Shown here in pieces: positions 47,790-56,606 of a DNA stretch of 64,000 bases; position 1 is the stretch's first letter; every line of letters begins with the position of its first letter. A program made the position numbers and the translations under genes. Source of the DNA: Opitutia bacterium (lineage in GTDB: Bacteria > Verrucomicrobiota > Verrucomicrobiia > Opitutales > Opitutaceae); contig JACPIT010000005.1 of the NCBI GenBank assembly GCA_016187945.1, positions 1,426,001-1,490,000 on the forward strand. The letters run 5' to 3'. The notes beneath the pieces were generated by a model that had not been told where the DNA came from, did no database searches, and saw only the letters and a list, made by a program, of their open reading frames with translations.

Positions 47790-49982
47790 TCAGGAGACGT
47801 CGGCCGCGCAGCGGAAGCCGATCATGCCGCTGCGGTCCTTGCTGGGCGCCATGAGCAGGTATTTGCCGTGCTGGTCGAGTTGGTAGGCGGGGGGGAAATA
47901 CCAATGCGAGCTTTGCGGCTGATAGGCGCTGCCGCCGCGCAGCGCTGCGGCGCGCGTGTGCGCATCGCGGAATTCGTCGGTCCACTGCCAGACGTTGCCG
48001 ACGAGGTCCATGACGCCGAACGGGCTCGCGCCGTCCGGGTGGGCGTCGACGTCGTCGGGCGGCACGAGCGTGCGGCCGCGATTCGGTTTCGGCATCGCCG
48101 CGGGGCGCCAGTCGTTGCCCCACGGATAGAGGCGGCCGTCGACACCTTGCGCGGCGTAGTGCCACTCCCACTCGCGGGGCAGGCGCTTGCCGGCCCACGC
48201 GGCGTAGGCGCGCGCATCTTCGAGCGAGACCCAAGTGACGGGCTTTTTCTCCCAGCCCGCGAGTGGTGCGCCGTGCCGCCAGTGACGGAGAAAATTATGC
48301 TCGTCGTCGGGCCGATAGCCGGAGGCGTCGAGGAAGACTTTGAAGTCGGCATTCGTAACCGGGAAACGGTCGAGGTGGAACGCCGGAACGTGCAGGCGAT
48401 GCCAATGGGCGCGGCGCGGCGTGGATTCCCACGGGTATTGAAAATCGAGTCCGCTCCACGTGAAACCTTCGATCTCGACCCCCATCACCTTGAAATCGAA
48501 TTCGCCGGCGGGGATCGTCACCATGCCGCGCGGAGCGGCCGCGAACGGCGGCGTGGCGGCGATGGGCACGATCTCCTGCGGGAGCGCCCGCCACTCGGCC
48601 GAGAGCGATTGCAGCGGCGTGCGGGCGAGCGCGGCCACGCGCGCGAGGAAATTTTCCAGATCCGCGACTTCGCAGCCGGGTTCGAGCGCGAGCACTGCAC
48701 CGAAGCCGCGCGTCTCGAGCGGGAAGGCGAGCGTGGCCTGGCCGCCGGCGAGGCGCGGTGTCAGCGCGCCGCCGTTCCACACATCGAAGTAGCGCCGGCC
48801 TTCGCGGTGCTCGACGACGAGCTGGTCGCCGGCGAGTTCGTGTTCGTTGCGATTGACGACGGTCCAGAGCGTCGAATCGGCCGTCGGGAAGCGCGACGCG
48901 AACACGTTGTGCTGCACGGTCGCCGCGTAAGGTTCCCACTCGAGGCTCACGACGTGTCGCGGGAATTGCCGGTAGATCGTCGCGATGCGGCGCAGCGTCT
49001 CGGCGTCGCGGGGCGTGAGCTGGTTCCAGACGCCCCAGATGTTTTCCCAGGCGTTGTAGCCGATGCCGTTGAAAAAAATGTAGTGGAAGTCGTTCGCGCG
49101 GTCGCGGCCCCAGCGGTTCTCGATGTTGCTCATGTGCCGCGGCTCGAGCCATTTCAATTTGCTCACGGCCGGGATCACTTCGGTGGGGATGTGTTTGCCC
49201 CAGCTCTGCAGGTTCCACATCAGCGCCTCGTCGGAGAGCGGCACGGCTTCGGGCTGGAAGACGAGCGGGTGGCCGATGGCGTCGGCGGCGTCGAGGAACG
49301 CGCGCGGCACGCCGCTGTAAGTATCGCCGTTCACGCCGTCGGCCCCGACTTCCTTCGCGAGGCGCGCGATCGCCACCCAGTCGGGGATTCCGGCGGGGCA
49401 CGTGCCGTTGTCCCACGGCATCGTCGGAATGAAGACCTTCACGCCGCGCCGGTGAAAATCGGCCACGACCTGGCGCAACCCTGCGAGTCCGCCCGGCAGA
49501 TCGGCGGCGAGCTCGAATTGGTTGCGGTCGTCGATGCCGACGTTCGGGTAAACATACCACAGCAGCACGCTGTCGATGCCGCCGAAGCGCGCCTCCAGGT
49601 CGTCGAGGTAGCGATCGACCGTGTAGCGGCGCGCGACCGGGTCGTAGAAGAAGCGGTCCTCGACCATCAACTGCGCATGCACGAAATTCCGCTGCGCCCA
49701 CGCGAACTCGGGACGCTCGTAATTCGCGCCGCTGTAGCCCATCCGCGTCAGGTGCTCGCGCCGCCAGTCGCGAAAATCGCGGCGCCAGGCCTCCGCGCGC
49801 GTGCGGATGTCCATTTTCCAATGGCCGATGTTTTGAAACGGCCAGCCGGGCGCGCTGGCGGGCAGGGGCAGGTGCGGGCCATTGCGGGCGTGCGAGAGCT
49901 GGAACTCGGCCGCCGACGCGGACGGAGCCCGTTGCGGCGGGGGCAGGGGAGCGGGAGTTCCCGCGGCGGAGGCGTCGGACAT
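47790..49982 (-). CDS. TIM-barrel (glycosidase-like) domain fused to C-terminal SUMF1/FGE-sulfatase domain
   Basis: ATG 49982. N-terminal WPFQNIGHWKMDIRTRAEAWRRDF...HRRGVKVFIPTMPWDNGTCPAGIPDWVAIARLAKEVGADGVNGDTYSG; C-terminal MVTIPAGEFDFKVMG...VTWVSLEDARAYAAWAGKRLPREWEWHYAAQG...ALRGGSAYQ...GMIGFRCA. Confidence 0.85.
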   Translation of the reverse strand: MSDASAAGTPAPLPPPQRAPSASAAEFQLSHARNGPHLPLPASAPGWPFQNIGHWKMDIRTRAEAWRRDFRDWRREHLTRMGYSGANYERPEFAWAQRNFVHAQLMVEDRFFYDPVARRYTVDRYLDDLEARFGGIDSVLLWYVYPNVGIDDRNQFELAADLPGGLAGLRQVVADFHRRGVKVFIPTMPWDNGTCPAGIPDWVAIARLAKEVGADGVNGDTYSGVPRAFLDAADAIGHPLVFQPEAVPLSDEALMWNLQSWGKHIPTEVIPAVSKLKWLEPRHMSNIENRWGRDRANDFHYIFFNGIGYNAWENIWGVWNQLTPRDAETLRRIATIYRQFPRHVVSLEWEPYAATVQHNVFASRFPTADSTLWTVVNRNEHELAGDQLVVEHREGRRYFDVWNGGALTPRLAGGQATLAFPLETRGFGAVLALEPGCEVADLENFLARVAALARTPLQSLSAEWRALPQEIVPIAATPPFAAAPRGMVTIPAGEFDFKVMGVEIEGFTWSGLDFQYPWESTPRRAHWHRLHVPAFHLDRFPVTNADFKVFLDASGYRPDDEHNFLRHWRHGAPLAGWEKKPVTWVSLEDARAYAAWAGKRLPREWEWHYAAQGVDGRLYPWGNDWRPAAMPKPNRGRTLVPPDDVDAHPDGASPFGVMDLVGNVWQWTDEFRDAHTRAAALRGGSAYQPQSSHWYFPPAYQLDQHGKYLLMAPSKDRSGMIGFRCAADVS

Positions 49983-50056
49983 GGCTTCTGAGGCGGCAGG
50001 ATGGCGTTTTGCGGCGGCTGTGCAGGGCGAAACTGCGGCGGAGGGCAAGAAAACGG

Positions 50057-50068
50057 GCAAACGTTTGC
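50057..50068. promoter_or_regulatory. LacI-type operator GCAAACGTTTGC
   Basis: Perfect 12-bp palindrome between divergent genes 47790-49982 and lacI-type 50206-51210. Confidence 0.8.
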
Positions 50069-50205
50069 GCGAAGCTGGGCGTAAAGTCTACCAAATTAAT
50101 CCGCGCGCGACGGAGGCGGGGCTTGCTTGGCGGCGGAGGCGGGCGCACAACATCCTCCGAACCGCGACGCGCTTTCGTGCGCCGCGGCCTCGCCCCCCTC
50201 TGCTC

Positions 50206-51210
50206 ATGCCGAAAACTCCCAGCCTGATCGACGTCGCCCGCCGGGCGAAGGTGAACATCTCCACCGTTTCGCGCGTGCTGAACGGCACCGGCAAGATCGG
50301 CGAGGAGACGCGCGCCCGCGTGCTCAAGGTCATGCGCGAGACCGGCTACAAGCCGAACCGCGTCGCCCGCCGCCTGCGCACGACGGGCGGCACCAGCCAC
50401 CTGCTCGGCCTGATCATCCCGAACATCCAGAACATTTTCTTTGCGGATCTCGCGCGCGGCGTCGAGGACGTGGCCTACAGCAACAATTTCGCCGTCCTGC
50501 TCTGCAACTACGACGAGGACGAGGCGCGCGAGCGTTTTTATCTCGATGTAATGCAGTCGGAGTCGGTCGACGGCATCATCCTGCCGCCGATTCACGAGCA
50601 CGATCCCGCGGTGATGCAGGTCGTGAAGTCCGGCGTGCCAGTCGTGTGCGTCGACCGCAGCCTGGCGGTCGGAAACCTCGACAAGGTGGAAGTCGACAAC
50701 CACCGCGGCGCGCTCGAAGCGGTGAATCACATCATCGCCCAAGGGCACAAGCGCATCGGGCTGATCGGCGGTCCGGCCGATTCCTCCACGGGCCGCGAGC
50801 GCCTGCGCGGCTACAAGGACGCGCACGCGGCGGCGGGCCTGTCGGTCAAGGCTGAGCTGATGCGCTTCGGCGATTACAAGCAGGGCTCCGGCCAGGTGCT
50901 GGCGAACGAGCTGCTCTCGTTGTCCGATCCGCCGACGGCGCTCTTCGTGTGCAACGGCCTGATGACGGCGGGCGCGCTGGAGGCAATCGCTTCGCGCGGC
51001 CTGAAGATTCCGAAGCAGGTGGCGATCGTCGGTTTCGACGAGATGCCATTGGCGAGCGTGTTCAACCCGCCGCTCACCGTCGTGCGCCAGCCGGCCTACG
51101 AGGTGGGAAAGTGCGCGGCGGAGCTGCTGCTGAAACGCATCGAGGCTCCGAATCGCCCCGCCACCAGCCTCCGCTTGGTGCCGGACCTGATGGTGCGGAA
51201 GTCCTGCTGA
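50206..51210 (+). CDS. LacI-family transcriptional regulator
   Basis: MPKTPSLIDVARRAKVNISTVSRVLNGTGKIGEETRARVLKVMRETGYKPNRVARRLRT; periplasmic-binding-like domain. Confidence 0.96.
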   Translation: MPKTPSLIDVARRAKVNISTVSRVLNGTGKIGEETRARVLKVMRETGYKPNRVARRLRTTGGTSHLLGLIIPNIQNIFFADLARGVEDVAYSNNFAVLLCNYDEDEARERFYLDVMQSESVDGIILPPIHEHDPAVMQVVKSGVPVVCVDRSLAVGNLDKVEVDNHRGALEAVNHIIAQGHKRIGLIGGPADSSTGRERLRGYKDAHAAAGLSVKAELMRFGDYKQGSGQVLANELLSLSDPPTALFVCNGLMTAGALEAIASRGLKIPKQVAIVGFDEMPLASVFNPPLTVVRQPAYEVGKCAAELLLKRIEAPNRPATSLRLVPDLMVRKSC

Positions 51211-51251
51211 GGACGTGTCGCGCGACAGGATTCACTTGACGCCGAAGTAAG

Positions 51252-51263
51252 GCAAACGTTTGC
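51252..51263. promoter_or_regulatory. LacI-type operator GCAAACGTTTGC
   Basis: Perfect palindrome 36 bp upstream of the ribokinase ATG. Confidence 0.8.
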
Positions 51264-51299
51264 TCTACGTCCGTCCTCCTCAACCCCCTTTCGTGTTTC

Positions 51300-52277
51300 A
51301 TGGCCTCCGCTCCTCAGGTCGTCGTCGTCGGCAGCATCATGCAGGATCTCACGCTCGCTTGCGCCGAGTTTCCGCAGCCCGGTGAAACCACCGTCGGAAA
51401 ACTGCGCACCGGGCAGGGCGGCAAGGGCTCCAATCAGGCGATCGCGTGCGGCAAGACCGGCGTGCGCACGGTCTTCGTGGGAGCGATGGGCGACGATGCT
51501 TACGCTCGGCAGGTGGCGGCGTTCTACCGGCGCGAAAAGATCGGCTGCCGGCTCGCGCTGAAGCCCGACCAGGCCACGGGCACGGCGGTGATTTTGATCA
51601 ACGACCGCGGACAAAACGAAATCGTCATCGAGGCTGGCGCGAATGCGGCGCTGCGCGCGCGCGACATTCCGGCCACTCTCCTCGCGCGGACGAAAGTTCT
51701 GATCACGCAGTTGGAGTCGAATCTTTCGACCACGGCGCACGCGCTGCGCGTGGCGCGAGATGCGGGCACCCTCACCGTGCTGAACCCGGCGCCGATGCGA
51801 GTGGATTTCGATGCGCGGCTGCTGCGGCATGTCGACGTGTTGATTCCGAACGAGAGCGAGTTCGCCGCGCTGGTGCGCGTGTTGCCGCAGGTGCGGGAAA
51901 CCGGGTTCGACGAACGGACGCTCCACGCGCTTGCGGATGCGGAGTTGCACGCGCTCTGCCGGAAGATCGGCGTCGCCACTGTCATCATCACGCTCGGGGA
52001 GCGCGGTTGTTTTGTTTCGGAGCGCGACGCGTTCACGCGCGTGCCGGCGCATCGCGGGCTCAAGGTGGTCGACACGACCGGCGCGGGCGACGCGTTTTGC
52101 GGCGGCTTCGCTGCCGGTCTCGTGCGGAGCGGCGGAAAAATCGTCGATGCCGTTCGCCTCGGCACCGCGGTTGCGGCGTTGTCGGTGACGAAGGCGGGCG
52201 CGGCTCCGTCGATGCCGAGTCGTGCCGAGCTCAAGCGGTTTCTCGGGCGCGAGCAGTCCGCGGCGTGGGGCCTCTGA
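51300..52277 (+). CDS. rbsK: Ribokinase / PfkB-family sugar kinase
   Basis: VVVVGSIMQDLTLACAEFPQPGETTVGKLRTGQGGKGSNQAIACGKTG...VVDTTGAGDAFCGGFAAGL. Confidence 0.88.
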   Translation: MASAPQVVVVGSIMQDLTLACAEFPQPGETTVGKLRTGQGGKGSNQAIACGKTGVRTVFVGAMGDDAYARQVAAFYRREKIGCRLALKPDQATGTAVILINDRGQNEIVIEAGANAALRARDIPATLLARTKVLITQLESNLSTTAHALRVARDAGTLTVLNPAPMRVDFDARLLRHVDVLIPNESEFAALVRVLPQVRETGFDERTLHALADAELHALCRKIGVATVIITLGERGCFVSERDAFTRVPAHRGLKVVDTTGAGDAFCGGFAAGLVRSGGKIVDAVRLGTAVAALSVTKAGAAPSMPSRAELKRFLGREQSAAWGL

Positions 52278-52278
52278 A

Positions 52279-54138
52279 CTAGTCCGGCGCGAGCGAAAAC
52301 CACGTGAGCCGCCACGTGCGATCGCGCCGGCCGCCGGCCTCGAAGTAAGGCTGCAACATCAACGGCTCGCGGTAGCCCAGATCGAGGCGCAGCGCGGGAC
52401 CGATCGCATCGGCGGGCGGCGGCAAGGTCTCGATCCGCGGCTCCTCCGGCAGCCGCAGCGTTTCGTCGGTTTTGAAGCCGTCGATCAGCGCCGAGGCGTA
52501 GACGAGCGGCCCGTGTGTGATCGCCGCGTATTCGAAGCGCAGCACTTCCTGCGCGACCGGAGATCCGTCCGGTGCGCGGGACTCCTGAACGTTGCGATTG
52601 GTCCGCCGATGCACGCGCGGGCGCATTTCCATTTCGACGGCCACGATGTCGCCGGGCGACCAGACGCGATCGAGTTCGAGATAGCCTGCGGCGTGCGGCG
52701 TGGCGCGATGGGTGGCATCGCCGACTGTTGCGGTGAAACTCTCCGCCCAACTCGGCGTGCGCAGACGCAGCGCGAATTTCGCCGGGCGCTCCGGCGACAC
52801 GTGAATCCGGACGGAGCCGGCGAACGGATACTGCGTTTCCTGCCGCACGCGCACGGAGCCGGCGACGGGATGAACCAGGGAGGCGTCGGCCGGACCGTAG
52901 AGGTTCACCGCGATGCCGCCGTCGGGCGCGAGCGAATAGGTCGCGAGCGGCAGTTCCTCGAGCGCCATCGGCCCGCTCGATTTGCAGCAGCGCCAATACG
53001 TCGTGAAGATGCGCCGGCCGTTCGGAAACGAGTAGTAGCACCAGTTGTCGCCGCCGGGAGCCTGGGCGCCGAGCAGGTCGTTGTAGGCGGATTTTTCGAT
53101 TTCCTCGGCGAATTGCGCCTCACCGGTTTGGAGCAGCAACTCGCGATTCAACTGAATCCAGGCGAGCGTCGAGCACGTCTCGACGTAGCCGTGCGGATCG
53201 AACACCGGCCGCGGATTGAAGACTTCGCGCGAGCGATGCGCCACGCCGCCCCACGGTCCGCCGCCGAGAGTGAGGTGGTGATCGCGGATGTTTTGCCACG
53301 CGCTGCGGACGGCGCGCGCGAGACGCTCGTCGCTCGTGGCGCGGCCGAGCTTGGCGATGCCGACGAGATTCCAGCAGAGCTGGTAGGCTTTGCCGGTGGC
53401 CAGATTCGCGGCGTCGACGTCCGACAGGATTTGCTCGACGAGATTGAGCGCGGGCGTCGCTTCGATTTCCGCGAGGATCAATCGCGCCAGCGCCAGGTAG
53501 CGCGGCTCGCCCGTGGCGAAGTAGAGTTCCATCGCGGGGTCGATCAGCACCGTGGCCGAGAGTCCATGGTGGTTGCCGAGTGAGGTGACGGGAATTTTCT
53601 GATCGTGAAATGTGCGCGAGCACAGGTCGCCGATGCGCCGGGCCGCTTGCAGGTAACGCGGCTCGGCGAGTGCGCGCGAGGCCTCGAGCAACCCGAGAAT
53701 CAGGTAGCTGTGCACCCAGATGTCCCACGTGCGCTGCGCCGGCGCGCCGTCCCACGTGAGCGGCGCCGGACCTTGGCGGCACATGAATCGTCGGTTCGAC
53801 GCGTAGGTGCCCAGATAGCCGTCGGCATCCTGCCGCTGCACGAGAAAATCCGCCACGCGGCGCACACTCGCCGCAAGCACGGAGTCGGACGCCTGCGCCG
53901 CGGCGCGCGCGGCGGCGACGAGCCACTTGCCCGCGTGCTCGCCATACCAGTCTCCCTCCTGATTGCCGCACACCTGCTCGGCGCGAAACAGCGCGATCGC
54001 CGGACTGGCTTCGCTCTCGATGAACGTGGCGAGGTGATGTTGGCGGCTCAGTCGCAGCGCGTCGCCCAGGACGCCGGCGAGAGCGACGCGGGTGAGGGAC
54101 GAATGGGCGAACCGGTCCGAAGGATTCACTGGGATCAT
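52279..54138 (-). CDS. GH127-like beta-L-arabinofuranosidase
   Basis: IALFRAEQVCGNQEGDWYGEHAGKWLVAAARAA...FLVQRQDADGYLGTY...VETCSTLAWIQLNRELLLQTGEAQFAEEIEKSAYNDLLGAQ...YWRCCKSSGPMALEELP. Confidence 0.88.
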   Translation of the reverse strand: MIPVNPSDRFAHSSLTRVALAGVLGDALRLSRQHHLATFIESEASPAIALFRAEQVCGNQEGDWYGEHAGKWLVAAARAAAQASDSVLAASVRRVADFLVQRQDADGYLGTYASNRRFMCRQGPAPLTWDGAPAQRTWDIWVHSYLILGLLEASRALAEPRYLQAARRIGDLCSRTFHDQKIPVTSLGNHHGLSATVLIDPAMELYFATGEPRYLALARLILAEIEATPALNLVEQILSDVDAANLATGKAYQLCWNLVGIAKLGRATSDERLARAVRSAWQNIRDHHLTLGGGPWGGVAHRSREVFNPRPVFDPHGYVETCSTLAWIQLNRELLLQTGEAQFAEEIEKSAYNDLLGAQAPGGDNWCYYSFPNGRRIFTTYWRCCKSSGPMALEELPLATYSLAPDGGIAVNLYGPADASLVHPVAGSVRVRQETQYPFAGSVRIHVSPERPAKFALRLRTPSWAESFTATVGDATHRATPHAAGYLELDRVWSPGDIVAVEMEMRPRVHRRTNRNVQESRAPDGSPVAQEVLRFEYAAITHGPLVYASALIDGFKTDETLRLPEEPRIETLPPPADAIGPALRLDLGYREPLMLQPYFEAGGRRDRTWRLTWFSLAPD

Positions 54139-54184
54139 GACAAAAAAGTTGACACCGGACGTAAAACGAAAATGGTGCGGTCAC

Positions 54185-54196
54185 GCAAACGTTTGC
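54185..54196. promoter_or_regulatory. LacI-type operator GCAAACGTTTGC
   Basis: Perfect palindrome 46 bp upstream of the GH127 start (minus strand). Confidence 0.8.
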
Positions 54197-54362
54197 CTAA
54201 CCACGCGACGTTTGCCGAGTCACCCCTCTCCGCAAGCTCAATCATGCCTCAGCCCACCCCGGCTCCCCGGTTCGCTCGTGTCGCGTTTGTCCGTGGCCGG
54301 GAGTGGTCCACGCCTTGATTTCCCCTCGGCTTCCGTCGGCGGCCTACCTTTTTCATCGTAGA

Positions 54363-54374
54363 GCAAACGTTTGC
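54363..54374. promoter_or_regulatory. LacI-type operator GCAAACGTTTGC
   Basis: Perfect palindrome 15 bp before the TonB receptor ATG at 54390. Confidence 0.8.
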
Positions 54375-54389
54375 CTGACCCCAAACCCC

Positions 54390-56570
54390 ATGAACTCAAA
54401 TCAGTCTAGCAAGAAGACCAACGCCGCGGCGGCCTGCTCGCTGCTGCTCGCGCTCGGCGTGCTGCCCGCGTTCGCGCAGGAAGCGGCGCCGGCATCGAAG
54501 GACGAAAAACAGCCCGCGAAAAACGAAGAGGTCGTCAACCTCGGCACGTTCACCGTCACGACCGGCTACCGTTCGCCGAAGTCCGTCGACCAGATTCCCG
54601 GTGCGGTGAAGCTGATCACACCGGACGAGATTGCGCACACCACCTTGCTCACGGAGGACGCGACAGCGGTGCTGTCCCGCACGGTCCCGGGCTACGCGGA
54701 AGCCACGCAGTCGATGAACAACACCGGCGAGACATTGCGCGGCCGCGTCGCGCTGCGTCTGTTCGACGGCATCTCGCAGACGACGCCGCTGCGCGAGGGC
54801 AGCCGCAACGCCACCTTCACCGACATGGGCATCGTGGACCGCATCGAAGTGATCAACGGCCCGTCGGCGGTCGAGGGCATCGGCGCCGCCGGCGGCATCA
54901 TCAACTACATCTCGAAGAGCGCCACGAAGGAGGGAAGCGAGGCGACGCTCACGACGCGCTACTCGTCCCAGGGCTACGACGACAGCGAAAACTGGAAAGT
55001 CGGCCTCAATTACGCGCACAAGGACGGTCCGACCGACGTCTATTTCGCAACGGCCTTCGCGGATCGCGGCATGGCCTACGACGCGCACGGCCGCCGCATG
55101 GGCATGAGCCAGAGCGGTTCGATCAACGACTCCGAGGAGCGCAATCTCTTCATCAAGGTCGGACGCAACTTCGGCGCGAATAATTCGCAGCGGGTCGCGC
55201 TCACCGTCAGCCGCTTCATGCTCGAGGGCAAAGGCAACTACGTGCAGGATCTCGGCAATCGCGCCACCGGGCTCACCGATTCGTCGAAGCGCGGCGTGCC
55301 GTTCGGTGCGAAGACGGAGTTCAACCGTTTCAACCAGGTCGCGCTCGGCTATACGAACAACAACCTCCTCGGCGGCACGCTCACGCTCAACGCCTACAAA
55401 GCTAGCCAAGCCATGCGCTTCGTCGCGGAGAAGGGCGGCGCCGACAAGCAGGATCCGCTCATCGCGCCGCTCGGCGAACTCACCGACCAGTCGGAAATCA
55501 ACTCGCAGAAGAAGGGCGTGCGCAGCTCCTGGTCCGGCGAGAATCTTTTCAAGATCGACGGCTCCGAACTTCAGGTCGGCTACGATTATCTCGACGAGAC
55601 CGCGCAACAGCTCCTCGCGCTCACCGGCCGCGTCTGGGTGCCGCCGATGAACTACACGAGCAACGCGCCGTTCGCGCAGGCTTCCTACACGCAGGGGCCC
55701 GTCACCGTCAGCGGCGGCGTCCGCCGCGAGGACGGTCGTCTCCAGGTCGACGACTACACCACCACCTATTTCCGCAACCGCGTGGCCGTCACCGGCGGCA
55801 CTTTGAAATACAAGGCGACGCTCCCGAACGCCGGCGTGATCGTGCGCCTGCCGCAGGGCTGGTCCGTGTTCGGCTCCTACAGCAAGGGCTTCACGCTGCC
55901 GAACGTCGGCATCCCGCTGCGCAACGTGAACACGCCCGGCCAATCCGTCGCCGGCATCCTCGATCTCCAGGCCGTCATCGTGGACAACAAGGAGGGTGGC
56001 GTCTCCTGGCACGGCAAGCGCGCGAGCTTCAGCGCGTCCTACTATCGCTCGTATTCCGCGCTCGGTGTCTCGCTGACCGTCGATCCGGTGACGAAGGACT
56101 TCATCATGCAGCGCCGTCCGGTGCGCATCACGGGTTTCGAGTTCACCGGCGACTACAAGATCACGCCGGACCTCAAATTCACCGCGCTCTACTCGCACAC
56201 GAAGGGCATGACCGTCGCCACCGAGGGCGGCCCGCTCGTGGTCCAGCAAGGTGTTTCGACGGTGAGTCCGGACAAGATCGGCACCTCGCTCAGTTGGAAC
56301 GTCAATCCGAAGGCCACGCTCACGCTCAGCAGCACCACGCTGCTCGACCGCGAGATCAATGTCGGCCTCGGCTCCTACGAAAAAACCACCGGCTACACGC
56401 TCGTGAACCTCACCGCCACCTACCGCACGAAGTGGGGCGATCTCTCCCTCGGCGTCGAGAACCTCCTCGACAAATACTACATCCTCACCTGGGCGCAGAT
56501 TGACCAGTTCCAGAATTATTTCGCGGGACGCGGCCGCGTGGTGTCGCTCACGCACTCGATCAAATTCTGA
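54390..56570 (+). CDS. TonB-dependent receptor
   Basis: ATG 54390 MNSNQSSKKTNAAAACSLLLALGVLPAFAQ signal peptide; the ORF start at 54303 would translate the operator. Plug VVNLGTFTVTTGYRSPKSVDQIPGAVKLITPDEI...; barrel ending VVSLTHSIKF. Confidence 0.94.
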   Translation: MNSNQSSKKTNAAAACSLLLALGVLPAFAQEAAPASKDEKQPAKNEEVVNLGTFTVTTGYRSPKSVDQIPGAVKLITPDEIAHTTLLTEDATAVLSRTVPGYAEATQSMNNTGETLRGRVALRLFDGISQTTPLREGSRNATFTDMGIVDRIEVINGPSAVEGIGAAGGIINYISKSATKEGSEATLTTRYSSQGYDDSENWKVGLNYAHKDGPTDVYFATAFADRGMAYDAHGRRMGMSQSGSINDSEERNLFIKVGRNFGANNSQRVALTVSRFMLEGKGNYVQDLGNRATGLTDSSKRGVPFGAKTEFNRFNQVALGYTNNNLLGGTLTLNAYKASQAMRFVAEKGGADKQDPLIAPLGELTDQSEINSQKKGVRSSWSGENLFKIDGSELQVGYDYLDETAQQLLALTGRVWVPPMNYTSNAPFAQASYTQGPVTVSGGVRREDGRLQVDDYTTTYFRNRVAVTGGTLKYKATLPNAGVIVRLPQGWSVFGSYSKGFTLPNVGIPLRNVNTPGQSVAGILDLQAVIVDNKEGGVSWHGKRASFSASYYRSYSALGVSLTVDPVTKDFIMQRRPVRITGFEFTGDYKITPDLKFTALYSHTKGMTVATEGGPLVVQQGVSTVSPDKIGTSLSWNVNPKATLTLSSTTLLDREINVGLGSYEKTTGYTLVNLTATYRTKWGDLSLGVENLLDKYYILTWAQIDQFQNYFAGRGRVVSLTHSIKF

Positions 56571-56606
56571 GTTTGCCGCCGTCGCTGGCGTTCAGCACCA
56601 ACCCTC

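Noticed and set aside
47577-49991. 804 aa + strand ORF
   Set aside because: Shadow of the TIM-barrel/SUMF1 gene.
54303-54389. N-terminal extension of the TonB receptor ORF
   Set aside because: It would translate through the GCAAACGTTTGC operator; the signal peptide begins properly at 54390.
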